Shown here one piece after another: positions 28,506 through 35,804 of a DNA stretch of 64,000 nucleotides. The stretch is taken from the NCBI GenBank assembly GCA_007753915.1, contig CP036352.1, forward strand, positions 3,721,306 through 3,785,305, written 5' to 3'. Made by a program: the position numbers and the translations under genes. The notes under the pieces are model-generated. The model had not been told where the DNA came from. It worked only from the letters and a program-made list of their open reading frames with translations, and did not search any database. Position 1 is the stretch's first letter; the number at the start of each line of letters is the position of its first letter. The stretch comes from Phycisphaerae bacterium RAS2 (lineage in GTDB: Bacteria; Planctomycetota; Phycisphaerae; UBA1845; UTPLA1).

Positions 28506-30634
28506 GATCGCGGCTTTCCGATGATCGGTATCTCGCGGCGGACCTTCACCCACAGCGCGGCGGTGTTGTCGGTGCTGGTGGGCAGGTCGAGCATATCGTA
28601 TTCGGCTTCGACCAGCAGGGTGAACAGCCCCAGCTTCCACGAGACGGATGCCGTCAGGTCCACACCGTTTGTCTCGCCGAAAATTGAATCGTTCTGGAAC
28701 CGATAGAGCGCGGTGGCGTTGGCCTCGATACTGGGCGCGAGCGTGTAGCGGTAAAACGCCCCGAGGTCCAGCAGCATCGTATCGCGCGAGTCGAAGTTCT
28801 CGTTGCCGTCGAATCGGAAATGCGAGAGCGCCCCGCGCAGCGCCGCCTGCTGCTTCAAGTCCTGCAGCACGGTGACATCGCTGGTGAAGTGCCCGGCCTG
28901 GTACGGATCAATCCCGTCGTGATTGTATTCGTATTCCGCCGACCCCGCCCATCGCGGCTTCGTGATCGCGACGCCGAGCCGGTGGCGGTTGATGTCGCGC
29001 TCCTGAAAAACGAGATAACGATCATCCGACAGATCTTCATCCTGAAGTGACAGGGCGTAATACGGTTCGATGCCGTTCTTGAATCGATGTGCGAGCCGCA
29101 GGTCAATCCGATCGCGCGTCGCGCCATAGTCATTGAACGCGCGATACGAGTACGTCACCAGCACCGTCTGCCCATCGACGATCATGCCGGTTGGATTACG
29201 CACCAGCGACGTCAATTCGCCCTGCTTCACCACTGCGTAGTCTCGCCCGGCGAGGAACAGGCGCGACCGGTCGGCTGCCATGACCATGAGCGTGACGAGG
29301 TTGACGTTGCGCTGCGCGAGGTACACCGGCAGCGGATCACGAAACGTAAGGGTTTCTTCGACGGTAATGCCGTCGCGGCGGCCGTCGGACGTGCGCGTCT
29401 GGGAGTGGTGATAGGACAGATTCGCGCTGGACCGGCCCCAATCGTTTTCCTTCGAGAAGCTCGAATTGAACATCGAGCCCCATTCGGTGGCATCGGCGTT
29501 GCCGTCGGCGCGCTGCTCGAGCGCATACAGGTTGACAGTGTTCGTCAGCGACTTGAACAGCGTGTGCGTCAGACCGGCCTCGCCGCGGAAGGTCTCGGTC
29601 GAGAGATCGAAGTAGTTCTGCTTGAGGTACTGCGTGCGAAACAATGAAAAGAGATCGTCGGTGTGCTGGAGCCGCAGTTGCGGGGCGACTTCGACGACGT
29701 CGCGCGGGAGATCGCCGCGCTCCTCTTCGACGCGCACGAACGTATCCAGCCGGCTGCGGCGGTCGTCGCCGAACTGGATCGCGTCATTCAGGGCGAGGTA
29801 ATTCCGCGTCGTGGTGAACGAGTCGCGCGTGCCGGAGTAGCGGTCGTTGCGATTCTCGTATTCATAGTTAATGTTGAGCGAGTGGTCCTCGGTGGGGTTC
29901 CAGGTCGCTTCGTAACGCAGCGTGTCCTCGGCAAGCTCCTCATCGTCCATCAGATAGCGCGAGTCGCTGGTCAGGTCGTCGTACAAGTGATCAAACGTCA
30001 GCTGCATCGGCAGCTTCGGGTCGTTGAAGATCAGCGCCGCGCCGTACTGCTCGCGCGTGCGATCGAGGCTCGGCAGGAACGGTCGTTGCAGCCGATCCCG
30101 CAGTTGCGAGGCGTTCGCCGTGGCAGAGAGCCTGCCCTGTGGGAAGGCATGAAGCCGCAGGTCGTATTCCAGCAATGTGCCGTCCGGATCGCGCGACAGG
30201 TCGAACCCCGGCCGCGATTCTTTGTAGTCCTCCTGCGAGAGACCGCCGCGGATCATGGCGTCGTACAGCAGCACCTTTTCGCTGACGATGCTGCCGCTGG
30301 AGGAAAGACCGAGGTACTCTTCAAATCGCGTGTTCCGGTTCTTCTGGTCGTAGCGCGCGAGAGGCCCGCCGATGTTGGTGCGAACGGTCCGGCGCATGGC
30401 CTCGAAGTTCGCGCCGAGTTCGGCTGTCATTTCGTCTATTTTCAGGAGCGGACGGCGCGAGGATTGCAGGCTCAAGGGACCGGGCGACTCGGCCGTGGAA
30501 TCGCCGGCCGACGCATCCGACGGCTCGGCCGTCGCATCCCCCGAATCATCTTCGGGTGTATCGGCCGTCGCGGATGCAACGCATCCGACGAGCAGCAGAA
30601 CGGCGACAAGGAACAATGCTCTGCGAATCAGCAT
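28502..30634 (-). CDS. Predicted outer-membrane beta-barrel lipoprotein
   Basis: A 710-residue protein with a lipobox (LLVGC, C18) followed by an acidic, Ser/Ala/Asp-rich linker (about 20-55). The rest alternates amphipathic strands with Tyr, Phe and Asn/Asp-rich turns, typical of a large outer-membrane barrel. A more globular stretch at about residues 420-500 may be a plug or surface domain. No CXXCH is present. It is the first gene of a coupled operon with the NHL lipoprotein and the 12-haem cytochrome. A barrel plus multihaem cytochrome is the plan of porin-cytochrome conduits (MtrAB-type, and Ext-type in Geobacter); homology to those was not shown. A terminal aromatic residue is absent. 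Confidence 0.75.
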   Translation of the reverse strand: MLIRRALFLVAVLLLVGCVASATADTPEDDSGDATAEPSDASAGDSTAESPGPLSLQSSRRPLLKIDEMTAELGANFEAMRRTVRTNIGGPLARYDQKNRNTRFEEYLGLSSSGSIVSEKVLLYDAMIRGGLSQEDYKESRPGFDLSRDPDGTLLEYDLRLHAFPQGRLSATANASQLRDRLQRPFLPSLDRTREQYGAALIFNDPKLPMQLTFDHLYDDLTSDSRYLMDDEELAEDTLRYEATWNPTEDHSLNINYEYENRNDRYSGTRDSFTTTRNYLALNDAIQFGDDRRSRLDTFVRVEEERGDLPRDVVEVAPQLRLQHTDDLFSLFRTQYLKQNYFDLSTETFRGEAGLTHTLFKSLTNTVNLYALEQRADGNADATEWGSMFNSSFSKENDWGRSSANLSYHHSQTRTSDGRRDGITVEETLTFRDPLPVYLAQRNVNLVTLMVMAADRSRLFLAGRDYAVVKQGELTSLVRNPTGMIVDGQTVLVTYSYRAFNDYGATRDRIDLRLAHRFKNGIEPYYALSLQDEDLSDDRYLVFQERDINRHRLGVAITKPRWAGSAEYEYNHDGIDPYQAGHFTSDVTVLQDLKQQAALRGALSHFRFDGNENFDSRDTMLLDLGAFYRYTLAPSIEANATALYRFQNDSIFGETNGVDLTASVSWKLGLFTLLVEAEYDMLDLPTSTDNTAALWVKVRREIPIIGKPRS

Positions 30635-30823
30635 GACCTGGAACCGGGCACGACTTGCGACGAGCCGATGCTACGTGAGTCATGAGCGTCCGGCTCGGGC
30701 ATCTCGCCTTGACGCCGTCAGGCAGGTATCCTACCGAGCCGATGGGTCTGCGTCGTCGAACTTTTCGACGGACGCGCCTCGCTTTCGGTCTGCAACCCGG
30801 CCGATGTCCTGCGAGCTGAATGC

Positions 30824-31507
30824 ATGAAACACACCGCGACAGATTGGCGACCTGCCCGACTAGGGACAATCACGCTGGGTGCGGCATTTTGCGCGGTTCT
30901 CGTCGCCTGCGCGGCACGGCCGACCATCGACAGCCCGCCCCTGAATACATCGGCCGAAATCGCCGGCGGGCCTTCTGCGATCGATGAACCGTCCGATCTG
31001 TACGCCGGGGGCCTGACCGGCAGCAAGCATGATTTCTCCTTAAGCGACGGGCGATGGAAGGACCTCTGCACACCCTGCCACACGCCGCACGAGCCGAAGC
31101 TGCCGGATGCGGCGGTGTCGGGCGCGCCGCCCGTTCGATTCGTGAGCTACTCTGCCGATCCAACTTCGCTGGACCGCTCGTCGGTGCTGTGCTTGAGCTG
31201 CCACGATGGCGTCACCGCGCAGGACGTGTTCACCGGCGCGCACGCCGTTTCATGGTCAACCCCGCTGGGGGCGAGCACCCTGCCGATCAGCGGGCGCGTC
31301 AGCCACCCGATCGGCATCCGGATGCCGTTGGGCGACTCCACGTATCGCAGCCCGGCCGAGGTTCAGGCGAGCGGGTTGGTCAAGCTGCCCGATGGGCGCG
31401 TGCAGTGCATCTCCTGCCACGATCCGCACAACACCGACCGGCACCCGGCCATGCTGGTTCAATCCAACCGCGGCAGCCGACTGTGCCTCGCATGCCATCG
31501 CATCTAA
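30824..31507 (+). CDS. Tetrahaem c-type cytochrome lipoprotein (paralogue 1)
   Basis: A 227-residue protein with a lipobox (LVAC, C29) and four CXXCH sites: CTPCH, CLSCH, CISCH and a C-terminal CLACH. It is clearly paralogous to the protein at 59110-59817: both share a GVxxxDVFTxAHA stretch after haem 2, a DGRxxLPxGRVQC-like approach to haem 3 and an HPAMLV-S-N run before haem 4. It starts 190 bp from the divergent beta-barrel gene, so the two operons may share control. Its end overlaps the next gene, an NHL lipoprotein. A small hairpin (CGTCGAA/TTCGACG, 30754-30770) lies in its leader. Confidence 0.9.
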   Translation: MKHTATDWRPARLGTITLGAAFCAVLVACAARPTIDSPPLNTSAEIAGGPSAIDEPSDLYAGGLTGSKHDFSLSDGRWKDLCTPCHTPHEPKLPDAAVSGAPPVRFVSYSADPTSLDRSSVLCLSCHDGVTAQDVFTGAHAVSWSTPLGASTLPISGRVSHPIGIRMPLGDSTYRSPAEVQASGLVKLPDGRVQCISCHDPHNTDRHPAMLVQSNRGSRLCLACHRI

Positions 31508-32661
31508 GTCGATTGCTAATCGCCCTCGGCGCGGCGCTGGCGGCAGCGCCGGCGACGCTCTGTGGTTGCGCGAATACAGGGGCAGCATCGCGCCCGACGT
31601 TCTCGTGGTATTCCGCCCAACCGGACGCGCAACAATCGCCAACGAAAGCGGCTCGGATAACCGGGCCGCGCGTGCTGGCCCTCGGCAACTTGCGATGTGG
31701 CCAAGCACCCTCCGAAGCACGGCAGGCGTTGTCGGAGTTTTTTCTCGGCGAGCGAATCGAGAGCGGCCCCGGCCTCGTCAAGCCGGGCGCGATGGCGTGG
31801 CAAAAAGACGGCTTACTTGTTTCCGATGCCGGGCTGGGCACGCTGGTTCGCTGGCCTTCCGCAGCGCACGGACTTCAACCGGCGGTGGTGTCGGACGAAT
31901 CGATTCGCGCGGCCGCGGTCGCCGCATGTGAGAATGGTGAATTCCTCGTCGCGATCCCGGCGTCGGCGGCAGTCCATCGCTATGACGCACGTGGGCGGCT
32001 TGTTCGACGCTATTTGATTTCATCCGAGTTTCGACCGATGGGCGCGGCGCAGATCGGGCGCAGCATATGGGTGACAAACGCGGCGCGACACAATATCGAG
32101 GTGTTCGATTCGGAAAGCGGTTCATCCGTGCGCGCAATCGGGCAGCGCGGGCGCGGACCGGGCGAGTTCAACCTGCCGATGGGCATCGCGGCGCTGCCGA
32201 AGGATCATCCGCTGGCCGACGGCGGTGCGGTCGTGGTGGATTCGTTCAACGCGCGAATTCAGGTGCTTGATTCGAGCGGCCGATGGGTGCGCGACCTGGG
32301 CGGGCCGGGTGATATCACGGGCCGCTTCGGGCGACCGATCGGCGTAGCGGTCGGACCGGATGGGGCGATTTTCGTGCTCGATGCGGCGTCGCAGCGCGTG
32401 CACGCGTTTGACGAACGAGGCAAGGCCCTGCTGGCGTTCGGCAGGCAGACGGCGGATTCACACTCGCTTCTGCTGCCGGGCGGAGTGTGCGTGGTCCCCG
32501 TTGTAGCAGAGGCAACCACTCTGCGGCGCGATGCGGGCGTTGAATTAAGACCAGCGTATTACGTCTTGGTGTCGGAGCAATTAAATCGCCCGGGCATTCG
32601 CGCGTATGCGTGGTTTGAAACAACGGCGGCATCAGAGAGAATCGGACTCATGACGCATTGA
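31492..32661 (+). CDS. NHL-repeat beta-propeller lipoprotein, paralogue without haem domain
   Basis: A 389-residue protein. The ATG at 31492 overlaps the tetrahaem gene by 16 bp and starts a signal peptide with a lipobox-like TLCGC (C26). The body (about 60-385) has NHL/propeller blades with GPGEFNLPMGIA and GRFGRPIGVAVGPDG-type repeats and ends in a YYVLVSEQ...PGIRAYAW element. That element and most blades match the propeller half of the 8-haem fusion at 57116-59134, but here the protein stops after the propeller. It follows a tetrahaem gene just as its paralogue does. No catalytic residues are evident; a scaffolding role for electron-transfer proteins is inferred. Confidence 0.87.
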   Translation: MPSHLSRLLIALGAALAAAPATLCGCANTGAASRPTFSWYSAQPDAQQSPTKAARITGPRVLALGNLRCGQAPSEARQALSEFFLGERIESGPGLVKPGAMAWQKDGLLVSDAGLGTLVRWPSAAHGLQPAVVSDESIRAAAVAACENGEFLVAIPASAAVHRYDARGRLVRRYLISSEFRPMGAAQIGRSIWVTNAARHNIEVFDSESGSSVRAIGQRGRGPGEFNLPMGIAALPKDHPLADGGAVVVDSFNARIQVLDSSGRWVRDLGGPGDITGRFGRPIGVAVGPDGAIFVLDAASQRVHAFDERGKALLAFGRQTADSHSLLLPGGVCVVPVVAEATTLRRDAGVELRPAYYVLVSEQLNRPGIRAYAWFETTAASERIGLMTH

Positions 32662-32695
32662 AGAATCATGCCGATTCCTGAATGTGACAAGTGGG

Positions 32696-32875
32696 CTAGT
32701 CTGAAGGTCTCTTGAGTCCCAGTTTTTCCCTTACCTCGGCGGCAACGGCCCGTGCCCGTTCAATCAAGCGTCCAATGTCGTTCCCCGCTTCGCGACTGAT
32801 CTTTTCGCGTACTCTGCGAACTTCGTCTACGGGGGTGCTTTGGTCAGTTGGACTGGCGGGCTTTGTATTACTCAT
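32696..32875 (-). CDS. Small partner of the PIN-domain toxin, candidate antitoxin
   Basis: A 59-residue gene read directly from the minus strand. Its ATG lies inside the end of the PIN gene (ATGAGTAA overlap), so translation is coupled. The protein is highly charged and largely helical, with an EVRRVREKIS segment at residues 18-27. That resembles the short proteins that follow PIN genes in many bacteria. It contains no recognisable ribbon-helix-helix or AbrB motif. An antitoxin role is inferred from position and type. Confidence 0.7.
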   Translation of the reverse strand: MSNTKPASPTDQSTPVDEVRRVREKISREAGNDIGRLIERARAVAAEVREKLGLKRPSD

Positions 32876-33347
32876 CGTCAGACTCCACCAACAGGTCAGG
32901 CGTCACAATTTCGGGCGGGAGGAACCCAAGCCGCATGCTCACAATGGCCAAGTGCTTGCGCTTGTTCGGATTCGCCATGTGCTTCACGTTCCATGTCAAA
33001 ATATAGTCCATTCGGTGAACCATTGCCGCGGCAACATGAATGGCGTCACCCGCTACGGACGGCCCGGGCATTACCTTCTCTCGCACGAGTATCTCTGCCA
33101 GACCCCGTACGCGGGCATCCGACTCAAGCAGGTTGATTCCTCGCAACATCGCCAGCGCGGCCGGACCCTGCAAGAACTCGTCGTCCGAAAGCTCGGCAAC
33201 CACTTCATCCGAAACAAACAGTTCGTGGAAGGATGCCTCACGGCGCCACCAATCCTGACTGGATTCTCGCCAGGCAATGCTTCGCGGATTCTCCCGCTGA
33301 CTAACGCAAGCACTGAAGAAACTTGTCTCCAGATAGACTCGCGCCAT
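32868..33347 (-). CDS. PIN-domain protein, VapC-like toxin
   Basis: A 159-residue cytoplasmic protein from the ATG at 33347. The N-terminal YLETSFFS strand carries the first acidic residue (Glu where many VapC have Asp). A second acidic cluster lies in DEVVAEL (about 47-53). The late GDAIHVAAA and ILTWNVKHMAN blocks are typical of this PIN subfamily. PIN toxins are metal-dependent RNases. Here the toxin comes first and the partner second, the reverse of canonical vapBC order. The pair lies alone between a multihaem operon and a minus-strand housekeeping block. Confidence 0.85.
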   Translation of the reverse strand: MARVYLETSFFSACVSQRENPRSIAWRESSQDWWRREASFHELFVSDEVVAELSDDEFLQGPAALAMLRGINLLESDARVRGLAEILVREKVMPGPSVAGDAIHVAAAMVHRMDYILTWNVKHMANPNKRKHLAIVSMRLGFLPPEIVTPDLLVESDDE

Positions 33348-33455
33348 GTCGCTTTCGCCTTCTTGCCTTGACAGTCTAAGCGGCACCACTCACTCGCAAA
33401 GGGGCCGTCGTTGGCATGCGAGGAGCCATGTCGCTACAGAGATTCGCCTCGCGCC

Positions 33456-33668
33456 TTAGTCGTCAATGCACTCGAAGAAATCATCCCACGCCTCGCCGAC
33501 TTCCTCGTTGTCGTCCGCGTCGTCGAGGTCTTCAAACAAATCATCGAGGCAGTCGCCGTCGATCACGCCGCAGCCGGCCGTTGCGGGCAGCGAAGCCCCC
33601 AGGGCCAGCAGGCAGAGCACCGACCTCATCGAACGCCGCACAAAGCATTTGAATGTTGCCTTCTGCAT
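33456..33668 (-). CDS. Small acidic lipoprotein, unknown function
   Basis: A 70-residue protein with a basic, hydrophobic signal (about 1-31) ending in ATAGC, a plausible lipobox. The mature part is about 38 residues and almost half Asp/Glu, with two further Cys. GAGAGGGG nine bases before the ATG supports translation. No known domain is seen. Short Asp-rich lipoproteins of this sort occur in planctomycetes; metal or cation binding is possible but unproven. It is the last gene of a minus-strand run after mcsB. Confidence 0.6.
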   Translation of the reverse strand: MQKATFKCFVRRSMRSVLCLLALGASLPATAGCGVIDGDCLDDLFEDLDDADDNEEVGEAWDDFFECIDD

Positions 33669-33716
33669 AATAGAGTGCCCCTCTCAAAACCTGTTCGCCC
33701 CGAACCGCGCTGTGAC

Positions 33717-34775
33717 TCAATTCATGCCGGGCGTCAGCCGTCGCCGGATCAGCTCGGCCCGGGCGATGCTGCGCTGTTCGCCCGTCAGCCGTGCGCCCTG
33801 CACTTTTTGAAGGTGCGCGGGTTGCGACATCAGGAACAAGTCGTTAATCGTCTGTATGGTCACGTCTTTGAGCCGGCCGAGATGCACGCCCAGCCGCAGG
33901 TGCGACAGGTGCAGCATGACTTCCTCGCTGCTGATGGTCCGCGCGTGTCGCAGCGTTCCCAGCGACCGCCAGACGCGATCATCCAACGAGATCGTCCGCT
34001 CCGACACCAGCGTGCGCCGCGCTTTCTGTTCGTACTCGATGATCTTCGGAATGACCGACAGGCGAAAATCGTTGATCGTGTCTTCCTCGGTGCGGCCGAG
34101 CGTGACCTGGTTGGACACCTGGAAGAAGTCGCCAGCGGCCTCGGTCCCTTCGCCGAAAAGCCCCCGGACCGCGAGGCGCATGTCGCGCGCCGCACGAAAG
34201 ACGCGCTCGATCTCGCCGGTCAGCTTCAGACCCGGCAGGTGCAGCATGACCGAGACGCGGATGCCCGTGCCGACGTTTGTCGGGCAGGCCGTCAGATAAC
34301 CGTAGCGCGGGTGGAAGGCGTATTCGATCTTGCTCTCAAGCTTGTCATCGAGGGCGTTGATGTCGCGCCAGATCTCGTCGAGTTGCAGCCCGCTGCGGAG
34401 GACTTGAATCCGAAGATGGTCCTCCTCGTTCACCATGACCGACACGTTCTCGGTCTTGCTGATGGCGACGCCGCGGCTGCCCTTGCCCTCCGCCAGATTG
34501 CGGCTGACGAGATGCCGCTCTACGAGCACCTGCTGATCGAGATCGCTGATCGCGTTCATGTCGAGGAACGCACCGGCAGCCCCCCCCGCGGCCGACACGA
34601 CATGCGGGCGGAGCATTTCCATCAGCTCGCTGCGCTGGTTTTCGCTGGTGCGGCTCAAGAAGGGATAGCCCGCGACGTTGCGCGCCAGGCGCACGCGCGA
34701 GCTGATGACGATTTCGTTCATCGGGCCGGAGCCGCGCAGCCATTCGCCGGCGTGTCGTACCATTTCATCGAGCAT
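33717..34775 (-). CDS. mcsB: Protein arginine kinase
   Basis: McsB transfers phosphate from ATP to arginine side chains and marks proteins for ClpCP degradation in Firmicutes. The ATP:guanido phosphotransferase fold is evident: SSRVRLARN near residue 25, NEEDHLRIQ near 155, TGIRVSVMLHLPGL near 205 and a C-terminal phosphagen-kinase-like helical block ending in RRRLTPG. ATG 34775 gives the family's usual distance to the first motif; a GTG at 34796 would add seven residues. It lies 30 bp downstream of mcsA, as in Bacillus, but ctsR and clpC are not adjacent. Confidence 0.92.
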   Translation of the reverse strand: MLDEMVRHAGEWLRGSGPMNEIVISSRVRLARNVAGYPFLSRTSENQRSELMEMLRPHVVSAAGGAAGAFLDMNAISDLDQQVLVERHLVSRNLAEGKGSRGVAISKTENVSVMVNEEDHLRIQVLRSGLQLDEIWRDINALDDKLESKIEYAFHPRYGYLTACPTNVGTGIRVSVMLHLPGLKLTGEIERVFRAARDMRLAVRGLFGEGTEAAGDFFQVSNQVTLGRTEEDTINDFRLSVIPKIIEYEQKARRTLVSERTISLDDRVWRSLGTLRHARTISSEEVMLHLSHLRLGVHLGRLKDVTIQTINDLFLMSQPAHLQKVQGARLTGEQRSIARAELIRRRLTPGMN

Positions 34776-34805
34776 GAAGCGATGTCCCCGGGCCACGGCC
34801 CCGAA

Positions 34806-35303
34806 TCAACTTTCCTCGAGCCGCCGGATTCGATCACGAATGCGGGCGGCTTCTTCGTACTGCTCGGAATCGACCGCGCGGGTCAGCTCGCGCCGCAGGC
34901 GCACAAGATCGTCGTCGGCCGCGCGCGGCGCATTCAGGCGGTTGGGCACCTTGCCGATGTGGTGACTCGCGCCTTCGTGGGCGCGCTCGATCAGCGGCAC
35001 GAGCGCCTTCTCAAAGGCATCGTAATCATGTGGGCAACCGAGCTGGCCCTGATTCCGAAACTCGACAAATGTAAGCTTGCAATGCGGGCAGGACAGATCG
35101 GCCAGCTGCTGGATCGCCGTCTTGTTCATCACCAGACCGGTGATCAACTCACCGAGCTGCACGTGCGCCGGCGCCTTCGGCAGGACGCCCTCCTCCTGCG
35201 CGCAGCTCTCGCACAGGTGACGCTCCTGCTTTTCCCCCTGCACGATGTCCGTCAGGTGGACCGTCGCCTGCTGCTTCTTGCAGACCTGGCAATTCATGTT
35301 CAT
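34806..35303 (-). CDS. mcsA: UvrB/UvrC-motif zinc protein, activator of McsB
   Basis: A 165-residue protein. Two pairs of CXXC at each end of the N-terminal half (CQVCKK and CESC; CPHC and a lone distal Cys) form treble-clef-like zinc sites. The C-terminal 40 residues are the UvrB/UvrC helical hairpin (LRRELTRAVDSEQYEEAARIRD region). In Firmicutes McsA binds and activates McsB arginine kinase; the adjacency here supports the same partnership. It is the first gene of the mcsA-mcsB pair. Confidence 0.9.
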   Translation of the reverse strand: MNMNCQVCKKQQATVHLTDIVQGEKQERHLCESCAQEEGVLPKAPAHVQLGELITGLVMNKTAIQQLADLSCPHCKLTFVEFRNQGQLGCPHDYDAFEKALVPLIERAHEGASHHIGKVPNRLNAPRAADDDLVRLRRELTRAVDSEQYEEAARIRDRIRRLEES

Positions 35304-35432
35304 GCGGCGAAGGCACTCCGTCGGACGCGCCGGCCCTCGCCGACCCCGTCGGCTGCCGACTCGCGCAATCCTCGCGCTCTCGATATTCTATCGTCAATTA
35401 TGGGCCGCTGCATCACTTACCCCCCGCGGGCT

Positions 35433-35804
35433 TTATGGATGGTAGCTGGCCGCACAACGCCGCGTCTCCCACACGCGGACCCACCCGACGCGCAACCCGT
35501 GCGCGATCCCCACCGATAACCGTTCCGCGATGTGCCGTGCCACGTGCTCCGTGGTCGGGTTGATGTGTGCGAAGGCCGGATGCTCGTTCAAGTGCCGGTC
35601 GTGCAGCTCCGCCACGATCGCGTCCAGTTGCGGTTGGAGCACCGTGAAATCCGCCAGCCAGCCGGATACCGCCAGCCCGCTCCCTTCGATGCACGCCTCG
35701 ACCTGCCAGTTGTGGCCGTGCAATGGCTCCATGGAGCCATCGGGCAAACGAAGCTGGTGCGCGGCGGAGAATTCGGCGAGCAGCGTCAATTCGTAGTGCG
35801 GCAC
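35433..35804 (-). CDS. 6-pyruvoyl-tetrahydropterin / 6-carboxytetrahydropterin synthase family protein
   Basis: A 123-residue PTPS/QueD-fold protein. The zinc ligands are H16 (SAAHQL), H29 and H31 (HGHNW). The catalytic Cys normally three residues before the first His of HGH is absent: the segment reads GSMEPLHGH, with Met25 there and Glu26 next to it. Variants that use Glu instead of Cys are known among PTPS-type enzymes, so substrate and product may differ from QueD (queuosine pathway). Its start overlaps the end of the upstream membrane-protein gene by 19 bp. No other que or folate gene is in the window. Confidence 0.85.
   Translation of the reverse strand: MPHYELTLLAEFSAAHQLRLPDGSMEPLHGHNWQVEACIEGSGLAVSGWLADFTVLQPQLDAIVAELHDRHLNEHPAFAHINPTTEHVARHIAERLSVGIAHGLRVGWVRVWETRRCAASYHP

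Noticed and set aside
30709-30737. Possible promoter TTGACG-17-TACCGA before the tetrahaem gene
   Set aside because: The -35 is good but the -10 matches only two of six bases, so it is not listed as a feature.
31054-31491. N-terminal extension of the NHL lipoprotein through the tetrahaem gene
   Set aside because: The extension reads the tetrahaem gene in another frame; the signal peptide and lipobox start only at 31492.
32712-33371. Plus-strand 219-codon frame over the PIN gene
   Set aside because: The minus strand encodes a PIN domain with its acidic and Asn/Trp motifs and a coupled partner.
33411-35519. Open frame of 702 codons opposite mcsB, mcsA and the pterin gene region
   Set aside because: Three recognised genes with family motifs lie on the minus strand; this frame has none.
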